From: Desulfobacteraceae bacterium
GTDB lineage: Bacteria > Desulfobacterota > Desulfobacteria > Desulfobacterales > UBA11574
Direction: 5' to 3'
NCBI GenBank assembly: GCA_002868985.1
Contig: PKTV01000276.1
Location: 1-18,707 of the forward strand
DNA length: 18,707 bases
The position numbers were made by a program, and so were the translations under genes. The notes beneath the pieces were generated by a model. It did not search any database and had not been told where the DNA came from. It saw only the letters and a list, made by a program, of their open reading frames with translations. Position 1 is the first letter of the stretch, and each line of letters opens with the position of its first letter. Positions 1-7,156 of this stretch are shown piece after piece.

Positions 1-208
1 GGCGTCTTGCGCCCCTGAATGTCGGGATTTCGCAAAGCTCAACTTGCTGTTGAACGTAATCTGCATTTTTGAGATGGCTTGTAATAGAATAACACTTTAT
101 CAGAAAACATATAGCCCTTTTAAGGACGGTTTCGCTTTTATTAAGAACAAACTAACAGGGGAGATAAACGGGACATCCTATCATCCCCCATCCGATCGAG
201 GTTTTTGA
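1..208. other. Gene-free left edge with one REP-like unit
   Basis: No convincing gene is visible before the thioesterase. The stretch holds a REP-like unit at about 23-47 (CGGGATTTCG, then GCTCAACTTGC), whose relatives lie at 7162-7198, 9462-9495 and 15417-15461. A ribosome-binding-like CGAGG sits just before the ATG at 209. I see no confident promoter. Confidence 0.5.
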
Positions 209-667
209 ATGCAACAGCCGAACGATGATTATATCAACAAACTGATAGAAATGGTGAACACCAGCCCCTATCCCCGGCACCTTCGAATGGAACTGGTCTC
301 GATCTCTGTGGATCAGTCTGTGGTGAAGCTTAAAACCGAGCAATGCCATTTGCAGCCATTCGGGATTGTTCATGGCGGCGTGTTGGCCACACTTATCGAT
401 ACCGCAACGTTTTGGTCTGTATTTCTAAGGCTGCCTGAAGACGCGGGTTTGGTAAACATTGATCTCAAGCTCAACTATTTGAAATCGGTAAGCACGGGAG
501 CGATGACCGCACAGGGGCGTTGCATCAGGGCCGGTCGATCCATCAATTATGCCGAAGCAAGTGTAAAAGACAAAGAAGGGAACCTTATTGCCCATGGGAC
601 CTCAACCCTTATGGTATTGCCGGGAAAGGGGGTTCGGGTGGGAGCCAAGAAGTTTCTCGATCAGTGA
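209..667 (+). CDS. PaaI/YbgC-type hotdog-fold acyl-CoA thioesterase
   Basis: This 152-residue protein has the size and signature of single-domain hotdog thioesterases of the PaaI family, which hydrolyse acyl-CoA or aryl-CoA thioesters in the cytoplasm. The catalytic-type motif is HGGVLATLID at residues 55-64, with His55, Gly56, Gly57 and the conserved Asp64. The later INYAEASVKDKEGNLIAHGTSTLMV segment, given here only for recognition by its two halves INYAEASV and HGTSTLMV, is the usual beta-strand pair of the fold. The ATG at 209 follows a CGAGG ribosome-binding-like sequence. The acetyltransferase gene begins 20 bp downstream, so the two probably share a transcript. Family assignment is firm; the substrate cannot be read from sequence. 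Confidence 0.88.
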   Translation: MQQPNDDYINKLIEMVNTSPYPRHLRMELVSISVDQSVVKLKTEQCHLQPFGIVHGGVLATLIDTATFWSVFLRLPEDAGLVNIDLKLNYLKSVSTGAMTAQGRCIRAGRSINYAEASVKDKEGNLIAHGTSTLMVLPGKGVRVGAKKFLDQ

Positions 668-687
668 TTTTATATACAGCCAATTGA

Positions 688-1185
688 ATGATGATTACAG
701 AATTGCCAAAAGGTCTAACGATCAGAAATAGCAAGCCTTCAGACCATAAGCGAATCATCTCTGTGATGAAAGACTGGTGGGGGGGAAGAGACCTGACGTG
801 GATGTTGCCGAAACTGTTTCTTGTGCATTTTTGCGACACATCATTCATTATCGAAAAAGGTGACAACCTTATGGCTTTCTTGATCGGCTTTCTATCACAG
901 TCGAAAGCAAATGAAGGCTATATTCATCTTGTCGGGGTTCATCCCAATTATCGAGGTGTGGGGCTTGGAGAATTTTTATATCATCGTTTTTTTCAGATTT
1001 GTAAAAAAAATAACCGTGACACGATCAGGGCTTGCACATCGCCCGTGAATAAAGGGTCCATTGAGTTTCATAAAAAAATCGGATTCAATATTTTGAAAGG
1101 GGATGCTGAAGTTGACGGTGTTCAGGTGTCACTGGATTACAATCATCCAGGCGATTCGAAGGTATTGTTTGAAATAAAAATTTGA
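688..1185 (+). CDS. GNAT family N-acetyltransferase
   Basis: This 165-residue protein is a GCN5-related N-acetyltransferase that would transfer acetyl from acetyl-CoA to an amine. The acetyl-CoA-binding motif A is LVGVHPNYRGVGLGEFLY at about residues 81-98, containing the R-G-V-G-L-G pyrophosphate loop at 89-94. Motif B is NKGSIEFHKKIGF at about 121-133. The substrate is unknown. The gene starts with two consecutive ATGs, and either could be used; no Shine-Dalgarno sequence is visible, so translational coupling to the thioesterase gene 20 bp upstream is possible. The TGA stop (1183-1185) overlaps the first two bases of the inverted-repeat element at 1184-1333. Confidence 0.87.
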   Translation: MMITELPKGLTIRNSKPSDHKRIISVMKDWWGGRDLTWMLPKLFLVHFCDTSFIIEKGDNLMAFLIGFLSQSKANEGYIHLVGVHPNYRGVGLGEFLYHRFFQICKKNNRDTIRACTSPVNKGSIEFHKKIGFNILKGDAEVDGVQVSLDYNHPGDSKVLFEIKI

Positions 1186-1333
1186 CGGCTTCGTAAAAAG
1201 TCCATTTTCTGCGTTGCGCTTCATTTCGTGTTCACTGCGGCGTACATAAGTACGCCTCATTCCACGAAAATCACGACGCCTTTTTATCCCGCAGATTTTA
1301 TACGGGGGAACTTGAACTTTTTACGAAGCCGTC
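1184..1333. repeat. MITE-like nested palindromic element, 18-bp terminal inverted repeats
   Basis: The perfect 18-bp arms are GACGGCTTCGTAAAAAGT at 1184-1201 and its reverse complement at 1316-1333. Inside are TTCGTG/CACGAA and, at the centre, GGCGTAC (1239-1245), ATAA, GTACGCC (1250-1256). The whole 150 bp could fold as one long interrupted hairpin. Its left end supplies the GA of the acetyltransferase TGA stop. The core CTGCGGCGTAC-n-GTACGCCTCA matches the core of the element at 15297-15497. It encodes no transposase, so it is non-autonomous, or serves as a terminator-like structure. Confidence 0.85.
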
Positions 1334-1616
1334 TCAATTTTGACTTTTTACGAGTTCATCAAATTTAGAACCTCGAAATACATCTAATTACAAAAAGCAA
1401 GCAGGGCAGGTAAAAAAATAAGTTAAATAGTGTCCATCCATAAATGAGAATTTTTGTTTAAGATCCCCCGCTGGAAAGAACGGGATAAAAAGGCATGCGA
1501 AAAAAATAACCGCCCCGTTAAAGTACCGGGACAAGCCGGCATATATTTAATATTCCGAGGATTATTTTTTGAGCATAACGCAGATATTGGGCAAAAAGAC
1601 CATTTATGGATGGACA
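1186..1616. other. Convergent intergenic region made almost wholly of repeats
   Basis: This gap between a plus-strand and a minus-strand gene holds the element at 1184-1333 and most of the element at 1428-1619. Between them, about 1341-1363, is a short relic (GACTTTTTACGAGTTCATCA) resembling another element end. Small open frames here lie across the inverted repeats and look non-coding. Confidence 0.6.
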
Positions 1617-1619
1617 CTA
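1428..1619. repeat. MITE-like element, perfect 19-bp terminal inverted repeats with TA at both ends
   Basis: The left arm TAGTGTCCATCCATAAATG (1428-1446) and right arm CATTTATGGATGGACACTA (1601-1619) are exact reverse complements. The similarity continues inward at lower identity. If the outer TA on each side is a duplicated target, the element proper is GTGTCC...GGACAC, as in IS630/Tc1-type MITEs; that classification is inference. The right end provides the TAG stop of the minus-strand lipoprotein gene. The 192 bp has no transposase. Related ends occur at 15297-15497 and 17434-17545. Confidence 0.87.
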
Positions 1620-2111
1620 ACTGGCATCTGGAACGACGAATTCTTGCAGAGGCAGCTCACCTGTGGATTTAAACGGAATCGTCGAAGGCATTGTACCGCC
1701 TCCAAGCCGAAGACGTCCTGTGAGCTTATATCCGAGTTTTTCGGTTTCCGCCAGACCTCGCAATACCCTCACGACGTCTAAAACCGATGAATACAGCGTC
1801 ATGGGAATAAGGGCTGTTTCATAAGAAGGGATATTTACTTTGACATTGGCCACGCCGGTGGCCAACCGTTTTCCGTTGAGTTCGAGATCGCAATTGAGAC
1901 CTTTGATTTCCAGTGGGGTGTCATTGGTGTTAAAGACGCGCATTTCGATGGTAAAAACCGACTCAAAGATCTTTATTTCCTGAACGTTAAAATTTGCAAG
2001 GGTTATTCGGGGGGAATCCAACTGCTTACCCCATCCAGCACAACCGGACAATATCAAAAGAATGACGATTAACCCACCCAACAGGCTTATGTATTGCCGT
2101 AATGGAATCAT
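1617..2111 (-). CDS. LEA14-like (water stress/hypersensitive response domain) lipoprotein
   Basis: The product has a lipoprotein signal peptide: a short basic N-terminus, a hydrophobic stretch and the lipobox LSGC, with Cys24 as the lipidation site when read from the ATG at 2111. The mature part resembles late-embryogenesis-abundant type 2 (LEA14/WHy) domains, including the features NVQEIKIFESVFTIEMRVFN and NDTPLEIKGLNCDLELNG. It would sit at the inner or outer membrane facing the periplasm; its role is unknown. I chose the ATG at 2111 because it follows an AAGGCGG-type site and gives a normal-length signal peptide. An upstream GTG at 2144 would add 11 residues. The TAG stop lies exactly in the terminal repeat of the 1428-1619 element, so the C-terminus may have been set by that insertion. 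Confidence 0.82.
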   Translation of the reverse strand: MIPLRQYISLLGGLIVILLILSGCAGWGKQLDSPRITLANFNVQEIKIFESVFTIEMRVFNTNDTPLEIKGLNCDLELNGKRLATGVANVKVNIPSYETALIPMTLYSSVLDVVRVLRGLAETEKLGYKLTGRLRLGGGTMPSTIPFKSTGELPLQEFVVPDAS

Positions 2112-2270
2112 GTCCTTATCCGCCTTTCCCATGTTTTGACGCACGGCATTGCATGGACGATTTTTTGATCTTTAACATCCATCAATTTTCATTCAAGATT
2201 CAGGTTATATAGCAAATTCCCAATACCTTCACTATAGGATAACAAAGACATTGTGTCAACGAAACGGGAT

Positions 2271-3917
2271 TTAAAAAGGGGGTTGTCTGCCCGCAAATTT
2301 GGCCAAGGCTTTTCCTATTTGTGCTTCAGTGAAGGGTTTTTGAAGGATATCATTGACCCCTGAGGCATATGCCGTTTCATTGTCCTGGCCCTCGTTCTGG
2401 GTGGTTACCATGATGATGGGCAGCTCAACGTCGCTGTACCATTGCCGGACTCCCTTGGTGAATTCGATGCCGGTGATATCGGGCATGTTTAAGTCGGTGA
2501 GGATCACGTCGGGTTTTTCTTTTTGGACCCGTTCCAGAGCGTTGGCAGGGAATTCGAACAAATGGGATTCGCATCCCAAATTGTGGAGCACGGTTCTGTA
2601 AATGTTCAGAATCATCTTGGAGTCGTCCACGGCAAATATCTTCAGAGTGGCTTTTTCTTTTGCTGCCTTTTCCGGTGTAATCTGTTTGGCAAGATCATTG
2701 TGTCCTGCCTTTTCAAGGATTCTTGCAAAGTAGGATCGGACTTCAGGATGGGTTTTGTCGGTCAGATAATCGATGGCCGGCGTTTGAAAATAATCCTCAT
2801 CCAAAAGGTCCAAAAAGATGGTGTCACACTGGGAATCAATGATGGTTGTCATGATTTTCAAGGCTTCCGGGTCTTCAGAGCGGATTAGATTCCGGATACC
2901 ACCGGCCAGAGCGGCGTTGTAGTGGCGGTCGACGGCTTTTGCCGCAGCATTCCGAACGTTATCCACAGGGTCATTCAAACCGGCGGCCAACGTATAAACC
3001 CCTTTATCCAGCGGCAGCCTTCCCAGGGTTTCATACGCTGCAAATCGAACATTCGGATCTTCAGGCTGATGGTGTATAAGTTTTCGGATGGCTGGAATGG
3101 ATGCGCTGTCTCCGATGTCGCCGAGTACGTTCAAAGAGTGAATGATCAGATCGGGATTATCAACAAAAAGATTCTTGATCAAAATACGAATGCTCATCAC
3201 GCCGACGCCACCGAGTTTTTGCTTTACGGCGGTGCGTAAATGGGCGTGTTGCGACCCAAGTGTTTGATTGAGCATTTCCAGTGCTTCCGGAATCTGGATT
3301 TTGGCAATAATGTCAATGATCATAAGGTCCAGGTCAGAGTCCCCGCCAAGCCTGTCGCCCAGTTTCTGTATGGCCCCGGGTGTGGCCAGTGTACCCAAAG
3401 TGCGTATGGAAGCAATAATGACCTCATAATTACTAGAATATAGATATTCACTCACAGCGGTAACCGCTGAAGGGTCGGCGATCATTCCCAAAGCGATGAT
3501 GGCCGACTCAATGATTTTGACATCCTCTTCGTTGGTCAGGATATCCAGCAAGATCGGTACAGCCTCCTCAAACCGGATTTCTCCCGTGGCCTCTACCAGA
3601 AGTGCCTTGACGGGGGATTCTATTGTATTCGATAGCAAATCCGAAAGGATTTCCGGACCATCCAGTATCTTTGAAAACAAGGTCTCTTTGAGTTGTGGAA
3701 ATGATTCGGTAACGTCCGGGTTTTCAGCGATGACACCTGCCAGCAGGGGAATCGCAAAATCATCTTCTGCCCGACTGACTTCAAACAAGGCTTGTTTTTG
3801 GGCCTTTCGACTCACATGCTCCAGAGCGGAAAGAACGAGTTTCGCCTTGATCAAGTCCTTTTCTTTTATATCGAATCGAATCTCATCCAAAAGATCCTGT
3901 TCATTGATTTTTGCCAT
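2271..3917 (-). CDS. HEAT-repeat protein with C-terminal response-regulator receiver domain
   Basis: The product is about 548 residues. Roughly residues 20-400 are tandem alpha-helical HEAT/PBS-lyase-like repeats, recognisable by recurring units such as AVPILLDILTNEED, ALGMIADPSAV and TLGTLATPGAI. The last about 125 residues (from about 424) form a receiver domain with the acidic pair VDDS, the phospho-acceptor Asp in ILTDLNMP, the Thr of MVTT and the Lys of LQKPF, so phosphotransfer residues are intact. There is no DNA-binding or enzymatic output domain, so the repeats probably bind a partner. The ATG at 3917 is preferred because AAGGA lies 7 bases upstream; the longer frame opens with TTG at 3971. 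It lies 63 bp downstream of the HDOD gene on the same strand. Its histidine kinase is not in the window. Confidence 0.88.
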   Translation of the reverse strand: MAKINEQDLLDEIRFDIKEKDLIKAKLVLSALEHVSRKAQKQALFEVSRAEDDFAIPLLAGVIAENPDVTESFPQLKETLFSKILDGPEILSDLLSNTIESPVKALLVEATGEIRFEEAVPILLDILTNEEDVKIIESAIIALGMIADPSAVTAVSEYLYSSNYEVIIASIRTLGTLATPGAIQKLGDRLGGDSDLDLMIIDIIAKIQIPEALEMLNQTLGSQHAHLRTAVKQKLGGVGVMSIRILIKNLFVDNPDLIIHSLNVLGDIGDSASIPAIRKLIHHQPEDPNVRFAAYETLGRLPLDKGVYTLAAGLNDPVDNVRNAAAKAVDRHYNAALAGGIRNLIRSEDPEALKIMTTIIDSQCDTIFLDLLDEDYFQTPAIDYLTDKTHPEVRSYFARILEKAGHNDLAKQITPEKAAKEKATLKIFAVDDSKMILNIYRTVLHNLGCESHLFEFPANALERVQKEKPDVILTDLNMPDITGIEFTKGVRQWYSDVELPIIMVTTQNEGQDNETAYASGVNDILQKPFTEAQIGKALAKFAGRQPPF

Positions 3918-3980
3918 CCGCATTTCCTTTTTCTTAGTCAGATAAAGCTTGTTCGCGTTCAGGTTTAACAAAAGAAGGTG

Positions 3981-5000
3981 CTATTGTTCAGAAATATTTT
4001 GAGCGGCTTCCAAGACCTTGCCCATGATTTCGTTCATGTCGTCTTCTTGAATACCCAAAAATTCCATGGCCTTGTCATCCATCTGATACAACGTTCCGTC
4101 TATACCGAGTCCCAGACCCGTCATCATCGCGATGGCATCTGCCACATGAACGATGTAAGCCAATTTGCTGCCGTTTGACCGGGATGGGTGGTGGTGATAT
4201 CGTATGGCAACGGTTAAGGGTTTCGGTATGTTCCAGGTTTTGCATACCTCAGATGCGACTTCTGTATGGTCGAGTTCCAAAACTTTCTTTTCAGCATCCA
4301 GAAATGTGTGTTCACCATCGGCCATAAATTCCTCAAAGAGTTCCCACCTCTCCTGGATATACGAGTCAAGAATGAGTTTGCCGGAGTCATGAATGAGACC
4401 TGATGTAAAGGCGTCGTTTGATAATGATGGTTCTGTCTTTTTGGCGATAATCCTGGAACCAAAGGCAACTGCCAGAGAGTGTTTCCAAAGGGCTCCTGCA
4501 TCCAGCCCATAGCCCACCAGACTTTTGCTCAAAAGGCTGGCAGTACCCCCCATGGTAATGAGTTCTCCTAAGGTTTTATGTCCGAGGACAAGAGAAGCGC
4601 GTTGAATGGAGGTTACTTTACCGCTATACCCGTAGTATGGAGAGTTGGCCAGCTTCAGGATCTTGGCGGCAATGGCTTGATCGGTTTCAAAAAGATTTGC
4701 AAGCTCTTTAAAGTCCGATTTCGGATTTGCCATAATCTCACGGGCCTTAAGGACCGTTTGAGGCATGGGCGGTAAATCCTTCACGTTCCGCAAAATTTTC
4801 TTTTTTAAAACCTGGCCGGTTGGGCGATCGTTTTGCTTTTTTTTACTACGAAACTCGGAATTTATAGCTGACTTTGAGGTGAGATCGAGTTCGATGGTTC
4901 CCTTGCATGCCGGACAAGGAAAAGCGATCTTTTTACCCATTGGGAGACGTTCATCAGGGATGTCAAATACTTTGTTACAGTTCAGACAGTTTACCCGCAT
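3981..5000 (-). CDS. Zinc-ribbon plus HDOD domain signalling protein
   Basis: This 339-residue protein opens with an MJ0042-type zinc ribbon (Cys5-x2-Cys8 ... Cys29-x2-Cys32). After a basic linker comes an HDOD domain at about residues 70-290, starting with LPPMPQTVLKAREIM and containing NSPYYGYSGKVTSIQRASLVLG. HD-like residues are present: His174, His204-Asp205 in GLIHDSGKLIL, His245, a HHH at 269-271 and Asp288. HDOD proteins are usually regulatory modules of signalling or motility pathways, and whether this one hydrolyses anything is unknown. The ATG at 5000 has an AAGGGGG site upstream. It is the promoter-proximal gene of a pair with the HEAT/receiver protein, suggesting that both serve one pathway. 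Confidence 0.88.
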   Translation of the reverse strand: MRVNCLNCNKVFDIPDERLPMGKKIAFPCPACKGTIELDLTSKSAINSEFRSKKKQNDRPTGQVLKKKILRNVKDLPPMPQTVLKAREIMANPKSDFKELANLFETDQAIAAKILKLANSPYYGYSGKVTSIQRASLVLGHKTLGELITMGGTASLLSKSLVGYGLDAGALWKHSLAVAFGSRIIAKKTEPSLSNDAFTSGLIHDSGKLILDSYIQERWELFEEFMADGEHTFLDAEKKVLELDHTEVASEVCKTWNIPKPLTVAIRYHHHPSRSNGSKLAYIVHVADAIAMMTGLGLGIDGTLYQMDDKAMEFLGIQEDDMNEIMGKVLEAAQNISEQ

Positions 5001-5089
5001 ACAGAACCCCCTTGAAAATTATGGCGCTTTGAAATAATGAAACCGACGGTTGTCAGGGAATGAGTCTTTTGTATCAGACCAAGTGTCTC

Positions 5090-5104
5090 GCACAAAATAT
5101 GCCA
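5090..5104 (-). promoter_or_regulatory. Possible sigma54 (-24/-12) promoter for the HDOD gene
   Basis: The minus strand reads TGGCATATTTTGTGC, which keeps the GG-N10-GC spacing of sigma54 promoters but differs from TGGCACG-N4-TTGC at three positions. It lies about 90 bp upstream of the HDOD start. No upstream enhancer repeats were identified, so this is tentative. Confidence 0.22.
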
Positions 5105-5273
5105 AAACTGTGCATGGGAAAAATCGACAATAATTTCATAACACATTTAAATTATATACACAACCGATGGTTAAGGATTTGACGAGAAGTGTTACAAAGT
5201 GTCATATTCCTGACGCGCAGCTTTTTTCTATTTACCGATGGCATCCGTATAATTTTACCTTAAAAAATTTCCT

Positions 5274-5333
5274 GGTCTTTTCCTCTGTATTGGTGTTGTT
5301 GAAAATTAAGGGTGCGAAGCTCAAATAAACGAG
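5274..5333 (-). repeat. Dispersed leader repeat, copy 1
   Basis: On the minus strand the 37-base core (5323 down to 5287) runs from TGAGCTTCGCACCCTT to CAACACCAATAC. It aligns without gaps to copies at 6883-6919 (-) and 13148-13184 (+). The match to copy 2 extends to about 60 bp, ending in AAAAGACC. It lies upstream of the HDOD gene in sense orientation. Confidence 0.72.
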
Positions 5334-5371
5334 GTGAATCATACCGGCAGATCGTTTGCTCAAGAAAAACC

Positions 5372-5400
5372 TTGACACATTTTAAAATCCGGTCTGTATA
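5372..5400 (+). promoter_or_regulatory. Sigma70-type promoter of the isomerase gene
   Basis: TTGACA (5372-5377) is separated by 17 bases from TGTATA (5395-5400). TATATA two bases further on is an alternative -10. Transcription would begin near 5407 and leave a leader of about 78 bases with the alternative stems GGAGCA/TGCTCC (5409-5414 and 5435-5440) and GCCTG/CAGGC (5432-5436 and 5449-5453). Confidence 0.6.
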
Positions 5401-5484
5401 TAAAACATGGAGCAAGTAATAAATTAAAACGGCCTGCTCCCAAAAGATCAGGCTGCCGGCGAAAGTGTAAAAAGGAGCGTTAAG

Positions 5485-6240
5485 ATGGAAATGATCTCAG
5501 TGGAAAATCATGGCAAGGTTGTGTTTGCAAAGCTGAATCACGGCGTTTCCAATGCATTGAACCCAAAGGGGATTAAGGAACTGGAAGCGGTCTTAAAGCA
5601 GGTAAAAAACGATTCCGGTATAAACGGCTTTGTTCTGGGGAGCTCCAATGAGAAGTTCTTTTCCATCGGTTTTGATATTCCGGAGCTGTTTGAGATGAAC
5701 AGGGATGATTTCAGGGGTTTTTATCGTGTGTTCAATAAGGTCTGTTTGGATCTGTTTACACTGCCCAAACCCACGGTTGCGGCAATAACGGGCCACGCCA
5801 TTGCCGGTGGGTGCATTTTGGCACTGTGTTGTGATTATCGGTTCATTGCAAAAGGGCACAAGTTGATGGGCCTAAACGAGGTCAAACTGGGCTTGCCGGT
5901 TCCGTATCTTCCGGACAGGTTGCTACACGCTCTGGCAGGGGTTTGCAAGGCACGTGAGATGATGGAGAGCGGCAAGTTCTATCCATCGAATGAGGCACTT
6001 GAAATGGGCATTGTGGATAAAATTCTACCCATCGAGAATGTTGTGAAAGCGGCCATCGAACACGCCGACACGTTGGGGTCGCTGCCCAAGGTGGGGTATG
6101 AGATGATCAAACAGAATCGGGTGGAGGTGATCGAAGAACAGGTGACGGCTCGTCAGGATGAGAAGGAGGCATCTTTCATCGAGAGCTGGTATTCGGATGA
6201 GGCGCGTAAATGCTTGGAAGAAGCCATGAAGAAATTTTAA
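5485..6240 (+). CDS. Crotonase-fold enoyl-CoA hydratase/isomerase, probably a delta3,delta2-enoyl-CoA isomerase
   Basis: This 251-residue protein has the crotonase fold: oxyanion-hole regions FFSIGFDI (about 58-65) and AITGHAIAGGCILALCCDYR (about 100-119), then GLNEVKLGLP. Hydratases carry two catalytic glutamates. Here the first position is Ile111 (AGGCIL rather than GGCEL), while Glu132 in GLNE is kept. That single-Glu pattern and the GLNE-x2-LG wording resemble mitochondrial ECI1 isomerases, which shift a 3-enoyl-CoA double bond to the 2-position during oxidation of unsaturated fatty acids. Isomerase activity is therefore inferred and hydratase activity is less likely. The ATG at 5485 has AAGGAG 7 bases upstream, and a promoter lies at 5372-5400. 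It is a single-gene unit convergent with ogt. Confidence 0.88.
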   Translation: MEMISVENHGKVVFAKLNHGVSNALNPKGIKELEAVLKQVKNDSGINGFVLGSSNEKFFSIGFDIPELFEMNRDDFRGFYRVFNKVCLDLFTLPKPTVAAITGHAIAGGCILALCCDYRFIAKGHKLMGLNEVKLGLPVPYLPDRLLHALAGVCKAREMMESGKFYPSNEALEMGIVDKILPIENVVKAAIEHADTLGSLPKVGYEMIKQNRVEVIEEQVTARQDEKEASFIESWYSDEARKCLEEAMKKF

Positions 6241-6283
6241 ACGCCAACCTTTTTTTAGGAACGGTTCCCACGGATTTTTCGCA

Positions 6284-6760
6284 TTACCGATATTTTTGTT
6301 CCAGATCAAGCAGGGTCTGTTTCACTTCAATACCGCCGCCGAACCCGGTCAGTTTTCCACTGCTGCCGATAACGCGATGGCATGGAATAACAATAGGTAG
6401 GGGATTTCGGGCATTTGCCTGGCCCACGGCCCGACTCGCTTTTGGATTTCCAATGTTTTTGGCCAGTTCTCCATATGAAATGGTCTCTCCATATGGAACC
6501 TGACGAAGGGCCGTAAGTACCTTTTTTTGAAACGGTGTCGCGTTCAAACAAATGTCCAGGGAAAACGCTTTCAGTTTCCCCGCAAAATAAGCTTCAAGCT
6601 GGCGCAACACCTCTTGAAGGGGGTTGCGCTTTTTCACCCAATCGGATTCCGGCATAGCGGGATTGGCCCCTTTTGGAAAACTGATCAGACATGTTCCTTT
6701 ATCGTTTCCCGCCACCAGAAGCTTTCCCACAGGACTTTTCATATATTGATAATAGATCAT
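6284..6760 (-). CDS. ogt: Methylated-DNA-[protein]-cysteine S-methyltransferase (Ogt/AGT)
   Basis: This 158-residue protein is a full-length O6-alkylguanine-DNA alkyltransferase. It removes a methyl group from O6-methylguanine by suicide transfer to a cysteine. The active-site motif is PIVIPCHRVIG with Cys127. The helix-turn-helix and arginine-finger region is YGELAKNIGNPKASRAVGQA (about 96-115), followed by NARNP (116-120). The ATG at 6760 has AAGGAAG 7 bases upstream. It is monocistronic, and copy 2 of the dispersed leader repeat lies about 110 bp upstream in sense orientation. The Ada-type N-terminal regulatory domain is absent, so this is the repair enzyme only. Confidence 0.95.
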   Translation of the reverse strand: MIYYQYMKSPVGKLLVAGNDKGTCLISFPKGANPAMPESDWVKKRNPLQEVLRQLEAYFAGKLKAFSLDICLNATPFQKKVLTALRQVPYGETISYGELAKNIGNPKASRAVGQANARNPLPIVIPCHRVIGSSGKLTGFGGGIEVKQTLLDLEQKYR

Positions 6761-6869
6761 TGAAAAACTTCCTTTTTTTTCAAAGGCTTCTGAATAAACA
6801 GATAACTCAGGTTTCGTGCCTGAATATTACCAAAAGCAGTTAAAATAACAGGCTGATATAAATTTTTTC

Positions 6870-6929
6870 GGTCTTTTACGTTGTATTGGCGTTGCTGAAA
6901 ATCAAGGATGCGAAACTTGAATAAATAAG
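6870..6929 (-). repeat. Dispersed leader repeat, copy 2
   Basis: On the minus strand the core (6919 down to 6883) runs from CAAGTTTCGCATCCTT to CAACGCCAATAC. It matches copies at 5274-5333 and 13142-13234. A degenerate inverted partner of its start lies at 6802-6818 (ATAACTCAGGTTTCGTG). It is upstream of ogt in sense orientation. Confidence 0.72.
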
Positions 6930-6973
6930 TCAACTTGTTTTGTTTTGGAGCTGTGAAATCAATCATTCATAAT

Positions 6974-7000
6974 AAAAAAGCCGGGATATAATTCCCGGCT
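6974..7000 (-). terminator. Rho-independent terminator after tRNA-Asn
   Basis: On the minus strand an 8-bp stem AGCCGGGA / TCCCGGCT with a 6-base loop is followed directly by a run of six T. It starts 11 bases beyond the CCA end of the tRNA and would end the aspS/tRNA transcript. Confidence 0.9.
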
Positions 7001-7010
7001 TGTTATTTTT

Positions 7011-7086
7011 TGGCTCCCCAGCACGGACTCGAACCGCGGACTCGATGGTTAACAGCCATCTGCTCTGCCAACTGAGCTACTGGGGA
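7011..7086 (-). tRNA. tRNA-Asn(GTT)
   Basis: Read on the minus strand, the 76 bases fold as a cloverleaf. The acceptor stem TCCCCAG/CTGGGGA is perfect, with discriminator G and an encoded CCA. The D arm contains AGCTCAGTTGGCAGAGC. The anticodon stem is GATGG/CCATC with loop CTGTTAA, giving anticodon GTT (Asn). The T arm is CGCGG-TTCGAGT-CCGTG with one G-T pair. It is the next gene downstream of aspS on the same strand and is followed by a strong terminator. Confidence 0.95.
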
Positions 7087-7156
7087 TTAATTGAAAAAAA
7101 TTAACCTTATTTAAACTATAATCAAAACTCGATAATTAATTCCGACATAATGCCGA

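Larger units (their letters stand above)
5001..5484. other. Divergent intergenic region (HDOD / isomerase)
   Basis: No gene is visible. It contains a weak sigma54-like site at 5090-5104 (-), copy 1 of the dispersed leader repeat at 5274-5333 (sense with the HDOD gene), and a sigma70-type promoter at 5372-5400 with a structured leader for the isomerase gene. Confidence 0.6.

Noticed and set aside
1184..1619. CRISPR array or attachment site
   Set aside because: The repeats are inverted pairs of two different sequences, not regularly spaced direct repeats, and there is no integrase or cas gene.
1454..1672. 72-residue open frame inside the 1428-1619 element
   Set aside because: It spans the right inverted repeat and runs into the lipoprotein gene on the other strand. 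It has no ribosome-binding site and no recognisable domain.
6241..6283. Terminator between the convergent isomerase and ogt genes
   Set aside because: GGAACGGTTCC is a very short stem, and the T-run precedes rather than follows it on the plus strand.
6757..6966. 69-residue minus-strand frame upstream of ogt
   Set aside because: It consists largely of the dispersed leader repeat and has no credible start context; its length fits chance.
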